Below are positions 42,633-51,793 of a stretch of DNA of 64,000 bases, piece after piece. The stretch is from positions 1 through 64,000 of the forward strand of contig JBARBI010000320.1 of NCBI GenBank assembly GCA_049792875.1. The letters are read 5' to 3'. A program made the translations under genes and the position numbers. Positions within the stretch are counted from its first letter, which is position 1. Every line of letters starts with the position of its first letter. Source of the DNA: Sulfotelmatobacter sp049792875. GTDB taxonomy: Bacteria > Acidobacteriota > Terriglobia > Terriglobales > Acidobacteriaceae. Below the pieces are notes generated by a model that had not been told where the DNA came from, did not search any database, and was given only the letters and a program-made list of their open reading frames with translations.

Positions 42633-43628
42633 ATGAAGAGTCTGTTGGTTGTCTTGTTCTTGCTTGCGGGTTCGGCTGCGGCGCAGTTCGATCGAGGTTC
42701 GAGCGGCCATGTGCATGTACGGTTTAGGTTCGCCAACGGAGTCTGTTACCCGTTTACCCATGTCCAGTTGATCGGAGCCAACGGTCTCCTCGGGGAACGC
42801 ATGCCGGACGATCAGTGTGAAGTCGACTTTGCCGGCGTTCCAGCCGGAACGTACCACGTGAAAGCCTCCGGCCAGAACCTTTCCGACACCGACAGCCTCA
42901 TCGCAACTGCGGCCTGGTCCGCGGATCTCCTGGTGCAGGTGAGACCTCCCGCCGAGCCCGAGCGAGGAATTAAACCTCCGGTAGACTCTCTGGTGTCGGC
43001 TGCAGATCTTGGTGTTCCGGCGAAGGCTAAGAAAGACTTCGTCAAGGCGGCCGAACTTGCGAGTCGAGAGGACTTTGCCAAGGCCGTTCAGGCTCTCCAT
43101 CATGCGATTGCGATTTATCCGGCGTTCGCGGGCGCATACAACAACTTAGGCGTCATCTATCAGCGTCTTGGCGATCCTGTGCAGGAGCGCGACTCCCTGC
43201 AGAAGGCCATTGACATCGACGATCACTATGTCCTGGCCTTCCTCAACCTGGGAAGAATGCGTATTCGGGCTCAAGACTTTGCCGGCGCTGAGGTCCCGTT
43301 GCGCAGGGCGGCAGCGTTGGCTCCGAATGACCCGATGCCCCTGCTTCTGCTCGCGTTTTCGCAACTGATGGAACGCCGTTTTGATGAGGCCGTTGCGACC
43401 AGCCGAAGGGCGCATTCGCTGGGAATCTCTCATGCCCTTGTACACAGAATTGCGGCACGGGCGCTGGAACAACAGGGGCAAGCCACGAGCGCAGCTGCGG
43501 AGCTTGAATGGTTTCTTTCCGAAGAACCGAGTGCTACTCGTTCAGCTGAGGCCCGCAAGGAACTCGATATGGTGCGCCGCGGCATTTCAGTCGCGGAAGG
43601 ACTTGATATTACGGACTTGTTGCTGTGA
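42633..43628 (+). CDS. Secreted TPR protein with N-terminal carboxypeptidase-regulatory-like domain
   Basis: Protein of 331 residues with a signal peptide (1-18). Residues about 25-110 form a beta-rich CarboxypepD_reg-like domain (GVCYPFTHVQLIG..VDFAGVPAGTYHVKASGQN). Residues 140-320 are tetratricopeptide repeats (AIAIYPAFAGAYNNLGVIYQRLGD, AIDIDDHYVLAFLNLGRMRI and others). It probably acts as a periplasmic scaffold. Its last 20 bases overlap the convergent polysaccharide deacetylase gene. Confidence 0.9.
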   Translation: MKSLLVVLFLLAGSAAAQFDRGSSGHVHVRFRFANGVCYPFTHVQLIGANGLLGERMPDDQCEVDFAGVPAGTYHVKASGQNLSDTDSLIATAAWSADLLVQVRPPAEPERGIKPPVDSLVSAADLGVPAKAKKDFVKAAELASREDFAKAVQALHHAIAIYPAFAGAYNNLGVIYQRLGDPVQERDSLQKAIDIDDHYVLAFLNLGRMRIRAQDFAGAEVPLRRAAALAPNDPMPLLLLAFSQLMERRFDEAVATSRRAHSLGISHALVHRIAARALEQQGQATSAAAELEWFLSEEPSATRSAEARKELDMVRRGISVAEGLDITDLLL

Positions 43629-44598
43629 CCTGTCCCGTCGATAGATGCAACTCCTTCGTCCGTTCAAGCACCCACTGGGGAACCTCCGGAGCGCCCTGCG
43701 GAATCTTGCCCTGCGTGATCGCCCAGTGCTCCAGCCAGCCGCTGCCTTCCTCTCCCACGTAAGTGTCGGGCAGGCTGTAGGCCGGATCGCCCAGCGCATC
43801 TTCCAGCGTGATGAAGCGATATCCTCGCTTGCGTAGAACGTCCAGCAGTTCGGCAATGTGATCCGCTTCCAGGTTGCTGGCGTGCAGCAGGAGAATCTGC
43901 TTCGGTTCATAGCCCACAAGCTTCGCCGACAGTTGCTCAGAGTAGGCAAATGAGGCATCGTGGTGGGACAAGTATTCTTTCACGATTTGCTGCTGTAGGG
44001 GCGTGTCGTTGCGCTTCTTGGCGTCCTCGTAGAGACCGGCGAACATCCAATCCCATCCGTCGAGCGTGATGGGCGCGATGCGGTACCCGCGTTCCACCAG
44101 GAATGCCTCCGCTTGACGCCGCGTGAGGAGATCGCGCCCCGTATCGAGATAGGGATGGCGGAAGTATCGCAGCTTCATCTTGCGCTGCGCGAGCAACATG
44201 CGCGTTACGCTCTCGCCCTGGATCACGTCGTCCTCCCACGCCTTCAACCCGACCTGGTTCAGCGACATATGGCTGAAGGTATGGTTTCCTAATTCAAAGC
44301 CGTTGTCGAGCCACATCTGGAGATCCTTGATGCGCTCATCCACCTCTCCCGTCTTGTAGAGTTTCTTCTCGTTCACGAAGCCGACCACCGGGATCTTCTG
44401 ATCGCGCAGCGTGCCGAGCAACTTCGTGGTCATCGCCGTAATTTCAGAGGCAGGTACCCGGTCGGCCATTCCGGCGGGGAGATCGTCAATCGTGACCGCG
44501 ACCTGGCGGTCCGGTTTCTGCGGCGCTTGTGCCTTCAAGGAAATGGGGAGAACGCAATTCACCCACAGAGCGGCCAGGAGTATGGACAGCGGTTTCAT
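43609..44598 (-). CDS. Secreted polysaccharide deacetylase (CE4)
   Basis: Protein of 329 residues using the ATG at 44598, with GAGG upstream. Signal peptide 1-24. CE4 motifs: TIDDLP (catalytic and metal Asp), NHTFSH (metal His pair), RYFRHPYLDTG, and LLLHASNLEADHI near the end. It removes acetyl groups from a glycan such as peptidoglycan or chitin-like polymer. Its 3' end overlaps the convergent TPR gene by 20 bases. Confidence 0.93.
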   Translation of the reverse strand: MKPLSILLAALWVNCVLPISLKAQAPQKPDRQVAVTIDDLPAGMADRVPASEITAMTTKLLGTLRDQKIPVVGFVNEKKLYKTGEVDERIKDLQMWLDNGFELGNHTFSHMSLNQVGLKAWEDDVIQGESVTRMLLAQRKMKLRYFRHPYLDTGRDLLTRRQAEAFLVERGYRIAPITLDGWDWMFAGLYEDAKKRNDTPLQQQIVKEYLSHHDASFAYSEQLSAKLVGYEPKQILLLHASNLEADHIAELLDVLRKRGYRFITLEDALGDPAYSLPDTYVGEEGSGWLEHWAITQGKIPQGAPEVPQWVLERTKELHLSTGQVTATSP

Positions 44599-44698
44599 AG
44601 AAGAGATCCTCGTGAGCATAGGGAAGCGGAAGGGGTATTAGAACACGACCAGCCGAGAATTCCTTCGGTCGCGCGGACCCAGCGTCCGGAACCAGTGC

Positions 44699-44745
44699 TT
44701 GCATCCAACGTCCAGCGTTGTATAATCTAACTAACCGGTTAATTA
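44699..44745 (+). promoter_or_regulatory. Promoter and operator of the TetR-exporter operon
   Basis: TTGCAT at 44699-44704 and TATAAT at 44721-44726 are 16 bases apart. The near-perfect 18-base palindrome at 44728-44745 (core TAACCGGTTA at 44732-44741, one mismatch pair) overlaps the predicted start. This placement is typical for TetR autorepression. Confidence 0.7.
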
Positions 44746-44751
44746 ACAAAC

Positions 44752-45447
44752 ATGCCCCGACTTGTCCAGCCCCGTCCCACCGCCCGCCGCATGGGTTCCC
44801 GAGGCCAGCCCCAGGAAAGCCGCGCCGCTATCCTGCTGGCCGCCGCGCACGAGTTTGCCGAGCACGGCATTGCCGGAGCTCGCACGGACGCCATCGCCCG
44901 CGAGGCCCGGGTCAACAAGGCGCTGCTGTATTACTACTTCAAGGACAAGGAAACACTTTACGGCGCGGTCCTCGATGACGCGTTCTCCGGGTTGAAGGCT
45001 ACCGTCTTCCGGGTGCTCGACAGCGAGTCCCCGACGCGCGAAAAGATGCTGGCGTATGCGGGGGCGTATTTCGATTTTGTTGCCTCCAACCAGATGTATC
45101 CCCGGTTGATGCAGCGCGAGATGATGCGGGCTCGCGAAGGCCACTCCCAGCACATCGACAAAGTGATCAAAACCTATATCCAGCCGATTTTTGGCCGGGT
45201 TAGCGAACTGATGCGTAAAGGTATCGCGGACGGGGAATTTCGTCCAGTCAACCCCACGCACTTCGTCCCCTCGATGGTCGCCATGATCGTGTTCTATTTC
45301 AGCAGTGCGCCCATGATGGAAAAGATTGTGGGTTTCAATCCCCTGACGCGGGAGCGGATCGCTGAGCGGCGGGCCGCCGTACTGGATTTCATCTCCGCCG
45401 CGTTGTTCCGTCCAGAAAAGAATGCCGCACAAGGAGCACGCTCATGA
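44752..45447 (+). CDS. TetR-family transcriptional repressor
   Basis: Protein of 231 residues. The N-terminal helix-turn-helix reads SRAAILLAAAHEFAEHGIAGARTDAIAREARVNKALLYYYFKDKETLYGAVL. The C-terminal ligand pocket is variable, with FYFSSAPMMEKIVGF and an ERIAERRAAVLDFISAALF ending common in efflux-linked TetR proteins. Its stop overlaps the next ATG by four bases, so it is the first gene of an exporter operon that it most likely represses. Confidence 0.95.
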   Translation: MPRLVQPRPTARRMGSRGQPQESRAAILLAAAHEFAEHGIAGARTDAIAREARVNKALLYYYFKDKETLYGAVLDDAFSGLKATVFRVLDSESPTREKMLAYAGAYFDFVASNQMYPRLMQREMMRAREGHSQHIDKVIKTYIQPIFGRVSELMRKGIADGEFRPVNPTHFVPSMVAMIVFYFSSAPMMEKIVGFNPLTRERIAERRAAVLDFISAALFRPEKNAAQGARS

Positions 45448-46538
45448 GCGCGCGTAACCGTTTTTTCATCCTTCTCGGAATCATTTTTGTGATTGCCGCG
45501 AGCTACTACTTTTTCTCTACTGACCACTCGCGAGATCTGGTGCTGATTGGCACGGTCGATGCCAACCAGGTAATCGTGAGTGCCCAGGTTCAAGGCCGTA
45601 TCCAGAAACTGCTGGTGGACGAAGGCACTCCGGTGAAGGCCGGGGATCTGATCGCGGTGCTCGATCCTTCCGAGTTGCAAGCGCAAGAGGCTGCGGCTAC
45701 CGCGACCATCACCAGCCTGCAGCATAAAGTCACGGAAATGCAGCACACCGAGCAATCGACCTCGGGCTCCACTTCGAGCGATGTGGCCAACGCGCAGGCC
45801 AAGCTGTCATCGGCGAAGGCACAATTGATGCAGGCCAAAGCTGCGCTTGATCGTACCGAGAGTGACAGCCGACGGGCCATCGAACTGGCCAAGGCCGGGA
45901 TCGCATCGGATCAGGAGCGTGTGCAGGCTGAGACCAGTCTGCAGGCAGCGCAGGCGACGGTGCAGGCGCAGCAGGACATGGTCAAGGCCGCCGAAGCTGA
46001 TCTGAACTCAGCAATTGCCCGTACGCAACAGGCTAACGCGGCGAAAAGTACCGTGGCCGCCACACAGGCCGACGTCCAGAGTGCCGTCGCCCAGAAGAAC
46101 CAAGCCGCGGTCCGCTTGGGTTATACCAACGTCTATGCTCCGGTCAGCGGAACCGTCTCGGTGCGCGCCGCGCGCCAGGGAGAAGTCGTCAACATCGGCG
46201 CGCCGATCGTGACCATCGTCGATCTGAACGACACCTGGGCGCGGGCTGCGATCCCCGAAACCTACGCCGACCATATCGGATACGGCGATGTCCTGCGCGT
46301 GCGCTTGCCGGGCGGAACCGTGATGAACGGCAAAGTCTTCTTTAAAGGCGTGGAAGGCGACTTCGCGACGCAGCGCGATGTGAGCCGCCGCAAACGCGAC
46401 ATTAAGACCATCGTGCTGAAGGTGCGGATGGAAAATCCCAAGGGCTCATTCGTGCCCGGCATGACTGCCGAAGTGCTGGTCTCTCCGGAGCAACTCCAGG
46501 GCAACAATACGCAGAGCACCGCCGCGGAGCAACGATGA
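45444..46538 (+). CDS. HlyD-family membrane fusion protein
   Basis: Protein of 364 residues. N-terminal membrane anchor (about 9-25), then a lipoyl-like half (VDANQVIVSAQVQGRIQKLLVDEGTPVKAGDLI), a long alpha-helical hairpin rich in Ala, Gln and Lys (about 75-205), and a second lipoyl half (TNVYAPVSGTVSVRAARQGEVV). The C-terminal beta-barrel follows. It links the inner-membrane ABC pump to an outer-membrane channel (not present here). Four-base overlaps with both neighbours. Confidence 0.95.
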   Translation: MSARNRFFILLGIIFVIAASYYFFSTDHSRDLVLIGTVDANQVIVSAQVQGRIQKLLVDEGTPVKAGDLIAVLDPSELQAQEAAATATITSLQHKVTEMQHTEQSTSGSTSSDVANAQAKLSSAKAQLMQAKAALDRTESDSRRAIELAKAGIASDQERVQAETSLQAAQATVQAQQDMVKAAEADLNSAIARTQQANAAKSTVAATQADVQSAVAQKNQAAVRLGYTNVYAPVSGTVSVRAARQGEVVNIGAPIVTIVDLNDTWARAAIPETYADHIGYGDVLRVRLPGGTVMNGKVFFKGVEGDFATQRDVSRRKRDIKTIVLKVRMENPKGSFVPGMTAEVLVSPEQLQGNNTQSTAAEQR

Positions 46539-47596
46539 TGGCAGAGCCAAATGCAAAGACGAACGGCGGGCTGGAAAAGCCCGTCTACGACCCCAAGGCG
46601 CCATCTGCCATCGAGGTTGAACACATCGTCAAGAAGTATGGGGACTTCACCGCGGTGGACGACGTTTCCTTCAGCGTGAAGGAGGGTGAGATTTTTGGCT
46701 TGTTGGGTCCCAACGGAGCAGGGAAGTCCACGCTGATCCGCATGATGACCACGCTCATCCCAATCACGGCGGGAAAAGCGCGCATCGGCGGACACGACGT
46801 CGCCAAAGAACCGAATGCGGCACGGCGCATGATTGGCGTGATTCCACAGGCTCTGACCAGCGACCTCGACCTGACCGTCGAGGAGAACATGAATATCTAC
46901 GCCAAACTCTACGATGTACCCGCGAAAGAACGCAAGAAGTCGATTGAAGAGCTTCTAGAACTGGTCGACCTGACGAAGTGGCGTGACGCCGCGACGAAAA
47001 CTCTTTCCGGTGGCATGCGGCGTCGCCTTGAGATTGCTCGCGGCCTCGTTCACCATCCCAAGATCTTTTTCCTCGACGAGCCGACTACCGGACTCGATCC
47101 CGTATCGCGCGTCGCGGTCTGGGAAATGCTGGGCAACATCAAAGAGCATCGCCAGTTGACCATCCTGATTACCACGCACTACATGGACGAAGCGGACCGC
47201 CTGTGCGATCGCATCGCGATCGTCGATCACGGCAAACTCGTAGCGCTCGACACCCCCGCGGCCCTCAAGGCAAGCGTACCGGGATCGAACGTCATCGAAG
47301 CGCAATTCGACAATCCTCCTGCCGACTGGGAGCAGCGGCTGCACTCGCTCAGTGAGGTCACTTCGGTACAGCACGAAGGCGCGGGCATGTATCGCGTGCT
47401 GACCGGCAACGGCTCGCGCACCACCACCGAACTGGTTGAGATGGCGGTTACGGCCGGAGTGCCGGTGAAGTCGCTCTCCGTGCAGAATACGACGCTCGAC
47501 GATGTCTTCGTGCATTACACAGGACGACAACTTCGCGACGAACTGCAAAAGGCTTATGCCTTCGTCATGCCGCAGCGGCCGGGGCTACAGCCATGA
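46535..47596 (+). CDS. ABC transporter ATP-binding protein (DrrA/CcmA type)
   Basis: Protein of 353 residues. Walker A GPNGAGKST, signature LSGGMRRRLEIARGL, Walker B IFFLDEPTTGLDP, and H-loop TTHYMDEADRLCDRI. The C-terminal 100 residues carry a DUF4162-type regulatory extension common in drug exporters. It pairs with the ABC-2 permease encoded next. Confidence 0.96.
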   Translation: MMAEPNAKTNGGLEKPVYDPKAPSAIEVEHIVKKYGDFTAVDDVSFSVKEGEIFGLLGPNGAGKSTLIRMMTTLIPITAGKARIGGHDVAKEPNAARRMIGVIPQALTSDLDLTVEENMNIYAKLYDVPAKERKKSIEELLELVDLTKWRDAATKTLSGGMRRRLEIARGLVHHPKIFFLDEPTTGLDPVSRVAVWEMLGNIKEHRQLTILITTHYMDEADRLCDRIAIVDHGKLVALDTPAALKASVPGSNVIEAQFDNPPADWEQRLHSLSEVTSVQHEGAGMYRVLTGNGSRTTTELVEMAVTAGVPVKSLSVQNTTLDDVFVHYTGRQLRDELQKAYAFVMPQRPGLQP

Positions 47597-47630
47597 AGCA
47601 CTGTGCTATCGCTGGCCTGGAGCGGACGTT

Positions 47631-48743
47631 ATGAATCGAATGATGGCCATTGTCGAGCGCGAAATGCGCAAGTTCTTTCGTTCGCCTGCCCTAATGCTGG
47701 CGTCCATGATCTTTCCGCTGGTGCAGTTGATCATTCTCGGCAATGCCTTCGGCGGAAAGATTCACGATGCCCGCGTCGCCATCGTCGACCAGGACGGTGG
47801 CCCGCAGGCGTTGAGGGTTCGTGAGGCATTTGACTCCGTGCGCGCCAACATTCGCACCTTCGTCCCGATCTACTACGACAGCGACCGGCAGGCCATGGAG
47901 GACGTGCGCAACGGTAAGCTGGAAGGCGCGGTGATTATCCCGCCGCAGTTTTCCCGGCGCGTCTATGAGGAGAACCACCCCCGGATCGCGCTGGTCGTCG
48001 ACAACAGCGATAACTTCATGAGTTCTGCGGTCGAAGCGGAGCTGGCGGACCTCACCAACTCGCTCAACCAGCCCGCGATTTCCCCACGCATTTTGCAGCA
48101 AACGGCGCTCGATATCGTTGAACTCTATCCCTACATCGAGTACATGAAGTACCTGCTGCCGGGGTCGCTGGTACTGGCGATGTTTGTGTCGGTGATGATC
48201 GGCGGGGGCATGCTTTACATCGATGACAAGGCCCGAGGCGTGCACGAGGGCTATCTGGTCACGCCGATCACGAAACTGGAACTCGTCCTGGGGCTGAACC
48301 TGGCGGGTGCCATCAAGGCCGTTATGACCGGCGTGATCATTGTAGGCATCGGCTCCATGATGGCCGGGGTGAGCACAATCTTCAATCCCGTCACCGCGTT
48401 CGGTCTGCTAATCATGATCGTGCTGACTTCGCTGGCCTTCAACACGATGATGTTCCTGCTCATGGTGCGCATCGAAGACCCTCTGGTGCCGCGCGCCATG
48501 TTCGGTATCCTCAATACGCTGTTGTTCTTTCCCAGCGGATCGGTCTATCCGATTCAGGCATTTCCCCCGTGGCTGCGCGCGATTGCCAAGTGTGATCCAT
48601 TCACCTACGCGGTGGACGGTTTCAAATGTCTGCTGCTGAAAGAGACGACCCTCTCGGCGGTGTGGGGAGACATGCTCTTCCTTTCCATATTTGCCGCCGT
48701 CACTCTGGGCATCGCAATTCCGCTGTTCAAGCGAACCCTCTAG
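47631..48743 (+). CDS. ABC-2 type transporter permease
   Basis: Protein of 370 residues using the ATG at 47631 with GGAGCGG upstream; a longer frame overlaps the ATPase gene. The layout is an N-terminal helix (about 20-40), a large extracytoplasmic domain (about 41-180), then five C-terminal helices with the ABC-2 signature (GVHEGYLVTPITKLELVLG and GVSTIFNPVTAFG). It completes the TetR-HlyD-ATPase-permease exporter, likely for a toxic small molecule or lipid. Confidence 0.94.
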   Translation: MNRMMAIVEREMRKFFRSPALMLASMIFPLVQLIILGNAFGGKIHDARVAIVDQDGGPQALRVREAFDSVRANIRTFVPIYYDSDRQAMEDVRNGKLEGAVIIPPQFSRRVYEENHPRIALVVDNSDNFMSSAVEAELADLTNSLNQPAISPRILQQTALDIVELYPYIEYMKYLLPGSLVLAMFVSVMIGGGMLYIDDKARGVHEGYLVTPITKLELVLGLNLAGAIKAVMTGVIIVGIGSMMAGVSTIFNPVTAFGLLIMIVLTSLAFNTMMFLLMVRIEDPLVPRAMFGILNTLLFFPSGSVYPIQAFPPWLRAIAKCDPFTYAVDGFKCLLLKETTLSAVWGDMLFLSIFAAVTLGIAIPLFKRTL

Positions 48744-48835
48744 GGCAATTGAGAAATTGGGCGATTTTGAAATTGTGGAATCGGAAGCCCTACCGTCCGA
48801 TTTCTTGGGAATTACCCAATTGCCAAATTATTTCA
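48744..48835. repeat. Boundary inverted repeat e (CAATTG words)
   Basis: Left arm GGCAATTGAGAAATTGGGCG and right arm CCCAATTGCC, with further AAATTG/CAATTT reiterations, in the gap after the exporter operon. Confidence 0.7.
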
Positions 48836-48881
48836 AGTGGAACTTTTGACTTGTCCGCAGTGTCCGTTATGCTAGAGAGGT

Positions 48882-49340
48882 ATGACACTTCTGGACGCCC
48901 AAGAGTACGACCAGGCAAAGGCGCAGAAACGCAAGAAGCGAATCATTTCTGGAATCGCCATTGTGTTCATTGTGGTCAGTGTCGTCTGGTGGAATCGCTA
49001 TTTACCGGACAAACTCGTCGTCGGCCATTTCTTCGACGCCTTGCAGAAGCAGGATTACAACACGGCCTACGGCATCTGGATGCAAGATCCGCAATGGCAG
49101 CAGCATCCCGATCGGCATCCGAAATATCCGTACAACGAGTTTTATCGGGATTGGGGACCAGGCGGGGAGTGGGGGCTGATCAAGAGCCAGAAAGTGTACG
49201 GCGCAAGCACCTGCCCCGGCGGCGGCAGCGGCGTGGTTGTGGACGTCGTTGTGAACGACCGCTCACAGCATGCACAAGTCTGGGTGGAAAAGTCGGACAA
49301 AACTCTCAGCTATCCGCCTTGCGAACTCATCTTCCGCTAA
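48882..49340 (+). CDS. Membrane-anchored protein of unknown function
   Basis: Protein of 152 residues: an N-terminal charged segment (KAQKRKKR), one helix (about 21-38), then a compact extracytoplasmic domain with HFFDALQKQDYNTAYGIWMQDP, which resembles small NTF2-like/DUF4878-type domains, and two cysteines. Function unknown. Confidence 0.65.
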   Translation: MTLLDAQEYDQAKAQKRKKRIISGIAIVFIVVSVVWWNRYLPDKLVVGHFFDALQKQDYNTAYGIWMQDPQWQQHPDRHPKYPYNEFYRDWGPGGEWGLIKSQKVYGASTCPGGGSGVVVDVVVNDRSQHAQVWVEKSDKTLSYPPCELIFR

Positions 49341-49342
49341 CT

Positions 49343-50308
49343 TTATACGTGCGCCTGCGCTAGCGACTCCAGCGTTTTCACCAGCGTCGCATCATCACTG
49401 ACACTCATACAGGTCTTCGAGCGGTCAATCTGTCGCATCAATCCGCAGAGGACCTTCCCTGGCCCGACTTCAACGAAAGTCTGCACACCGTGTGCAATCA
49501 ACAGGTGCATGCACTGTTCCCATCTGACCGAACCAGTAACCTGGCGGACGAGCGTGTCGCGGGCGCGCCGGTCGTCGGTCACCAGTTCGGCCTCTACGTT
49601 GCAGGCGACGGGATAAACGGGCTTCTGCATCTTGAGCGCATTGAGATCGCTTTCCAGTCGATCCTGCGCCGGTTTCATCAATGAGCAATGGAAGGGCGCG
49701 CTGACCGGCAACAGCTTGGCGCGCTTGGCGCCGCGTTCATCCGCCAGCTTCGCAGCGCGCTCGACGGCCGCTGTGTTGCCGGAGATGACAATCTGCTCCG
49801 GGGAATTGATGTTGGCCGGCTCGCAGACTTCTCCCTGCGCTGCGTCGTGGCAGACCCCGGAGACCTTCGCCGCGTTCATACCCAGGATCGCGGCCATCGC
49901 ACCCACGCCGACCGGAACGGCTTCCTGCATGTACTTGCCGCGATTGCGCACGGTGCGGACAGCGTCGCCAAAGCCGAACGTCCCGGCAGCGACGTGCGCT
50001 GAATATTCGCCGAGACTGTGGCCTGCGACGTAGCTGGGCTTGGGAATGCGCGTCTCCAATACCCGCAGCGCCGCGACCGACACCGTCAGAATCGCCGGCT
50101 GTGTGATCTCGGTCAGGCGAAGCTGGTCTTCCGGTCCTTCGAAGCAGACGGTGGAGAGCTTGTAGCCGAGGGCGTCGTCGGCTTCTTCAAACGTGTGGCG
50201 CGCAGTTGGATACTTCTCGGCCAGGTCCTTGCCCATGCCCACGGACTGCGAGCCCTGGCCGGGAAACAGCAATGCAATTTTGTGGTCCGTTATGAAGTGG
50301 TCAGTCAT
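49343..50308 (-). CDS. fabD: Malonyl-CoA:ACP transacylase FabD
   Basis: Protein of 321 residues using the ATG at 50308. Signatures: LLFPGQGSQ (13-21), catalytic Ser98 in GHSLGE, Arg123 (malonyl carboxylate), and His207 in SAPFHC. It loads malonate onto ACP for fatty acid synthesis. It sits downstream of plsX with a repeat between them. Confidence 0.97.
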   Translation of the reverse strand: MTDHFITDHKIALLFPGQGSQSVGMGKDLAEKYPTARHTFEEADDALGYKLSTVCFEGPEDQLRLTEITQPAILTVSVAALRVLETRIPKPSYVAGHSLGEYSAHVAAGTFGFGDAVRTVRNRGKYMQEAVPVGVGAMAAILGMNAAKVSGVCHDAAQGEVCEPANINSPEQIVISGNTAAVERAAKLADERGAKRAKLLPVSAPFHCSLMKPAQDRLESDLNALKMQKPVYPVACNVEAELVTDDRRARDTLVRQVTGSVRWEQCMHLLIAHGVQTFVEVGPGKVLCGLMRQIDRSKTCMSVSDDATLVKTLESLAQAHV

Positions 50309-50328
50309 GAAATTGATGAAAGTGTGCT

Positions 50329-50418
50329 TGTCATTCTGAGCGCGTTCTCTGCGCGAGAGATCTCTGCAACTTGCCGGGAAGTAGATTGCACAGGTCCTTC
50401 GCTTCGCTGAGGACGACA
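50329..50418. repeat. GAGCGAAGCGAA dyad repeat, copy 3
   Basis: GTCATTCTGAGCGCG on one side and CCTTCGCTTCGCTGAGGACGAC on the other, between plsX and fabD. Confidence 0.65.
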
Positions 50419-50455
50419 GCACGAATAGGATGACAGCATAAGTAAGTCGTGAAAG

Positions 50456-51490
50456 TCACACTGTGCCGACTGGCACCGGCCGCAGAGCCGCTAGGCCGTG
50501 CTCAATCGATCCGTTAATCCCGCGTTCGGAAAACTCTGCCGCCACACGCACCGCGTTCTTGATGGCGTTGGCGTTCGACGAGCCATGGGTGATGATGCAC
50601 ACGCCCTTCACGCCCAGCAACGGTGCACCGCCGTATTCGGTGTGGTCGAGCCGCTTTTTGAAATCGGTGAACGCGCTGCGCGAGAGTAAGGCTCCCACCT
50701 GCCGCGTGATGGTCGCCTTCAGCGATTCCTTTAACGCCGTGCGCACCAGGTTCGCAACCCCCTCGGAAATCTTCAGCGCCACGTTGCCGACAAATCCATC
50801 GGCCACGATCACGTCCACCTTCCCGTTGTAGAGGTCGCGGCCTTCGACGTTGCCCACGAAATTGAGCGGAAGGTGCTTGAGCAGTAGGAACGATTCGCGC
50901 GTAAGGTCGTTCCCCTTGCTTTCCTCTTCTCCGATCGAAAGCAAACCCACCCGCGGCCCTGCCGTCCCGGGTCTCTTGCCGAACATTGCCCGGAAATAGA
51001 TGTCGCCCATCACTGCGAACTGTTCAAGATTCTGCGGCGTGCAGTCAACGTTTGCGCCCACGTCCAGCAACATCGCCGGGTTGCCTGGAGCTGTGGGGAA
51101 CACCGCCGCCAGTGCCGGACGATCGACGCCCGGAACGGCGCCCAGCACGACTTTCGCCGTGGCCATGGCTGCGCCGGTGTTGCCGGCGGTCACGAAGCCC
51201 GCGGCCTGTCCCTCGCGCACCATGCGCAGGCCGACCCGCATGGAGGAATCGCGCTTGGCGCGAATCGCCTCCACCTTGTCTTCCATGGTGATGAATTCGC
51301 TGGCGTGGACCACTTCAAGGGGCAGACGCAGCGCCGCGGAATGCCGATCCAACTCCGCCTTGACCACGCTCTCCGGTCCGATCAGCAGCACCCGCACGCC
51401 GTATTGACGCGCAGCGAGTATCGCCCCCTCTATCTCAGGCTTGGGAGCACGGTCCGAACCCATCGCATCCAGCGCAATCACGCTAGGCAT
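50456..51490 (-). CDS. plsX: Phosphate acyltransferase PlsX
   Basis: Protein of 344 residues, the usual length. Signatures: VIALDAMGSDRAPKPEIEGAILAA at the start, GFVTAGNTGAAMA, GLLSIGEEESKGN and VDVIVADGFVGNVALK. It makes acyl-phosphate for phospholipid synthesis. In the conserved cluster yceD-rpmF-plsX-fabD. Confidence 0.97.
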   Translation of the reverse strand: MPSVIALDAMGSDRAPKPEIEGAILAARQYGVRVLLIGPESVVKAELDRHSAALRLPLEVVHASEFITMEDKVEAIRAKRDSSMRVGLRMVREGQAAGFVTAGNTGAAMATAKVVLGAVPGVDRPALAAVFPTAPGNPAMLLDVGANVDCTPQNLEQFAVMGDIYFRAMFGKRPGTAGPRVGLLSIGEEESKGNDLTRESFLLLKHLPLNFVGNVEGRDLYNGKVDVIVADGFVGNVALKISEGVANLVRTALKESLKATITRQVGALLSRSAFTDFKKRLDHTEYGGAPLLGVKGVCIITHGSSNANAIKNAVRVAAEFSERGINGSIEHGLAALRPVPVGTV

Positions 51491-51501
51491 GGTGTCTAAA
51501 G

Positions 51502-51687
51502 TTAGCTGGCTTCTTTAACGTCGAGTACTTCGCGGCCCTTATAGTAACCGCACTTGGGACAAGCGCGATGCGGCATTTTTTTCTCGTGACAGTTGGGGCA
51601 CTCAGAAAGGCTATGACCCTTCAGTGCGTCGTGGGCACGCCGGGTTGAGGTGCGCTTCTGGGAGTGTCGCCGTTTTGGATTAGGCAT
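51502..51687 (-). CDS. rpmF: Ribosomal protein bL32
   Basis: Protein of 61 residues using the ATG at 51687 with GAGAGGAA eight bases upstream. MPNPKRRHSQKRTSTRRAH is the bL32 start; the zinc-binding form is kept (CPNC and CPKC). It is followed 12 bases later by plsX. Confidence 0.97.
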   Translation of the reverse strand: MPNPKRRHSQKRTSTRRAHDALKGHSLSECPNCHEKKMPHRACPKCGYYKGREVLDVKEAS

Positions 51688-51710
51688 GTTTAAAATTCCT
51701 CTCAAAAAAG

Positions 51711-51790
51711 TTGTCAGCTCTTAGCCGTCAGCTTGAAGCTTTTCGCGGAACCGTTATGGCTGAAAGCTGAGAGCTGATGGCTGACAGCTT
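51711..51790. repeat. Boundary inverted repeat f (AGCTGAGAGCTGATGGCTGACAGC)
   Basis: Left arm TTGTCAGCTCTTAGCCGTCA and right arm TGATGGCTGACAGCTTTC, with extra GCTGAAAGCTG reiterations. It separates the yceD-like gene from rpmF, within what is normally a tight operon. Confidence 0.75.
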
Positions 51791-51793
51791 TCT

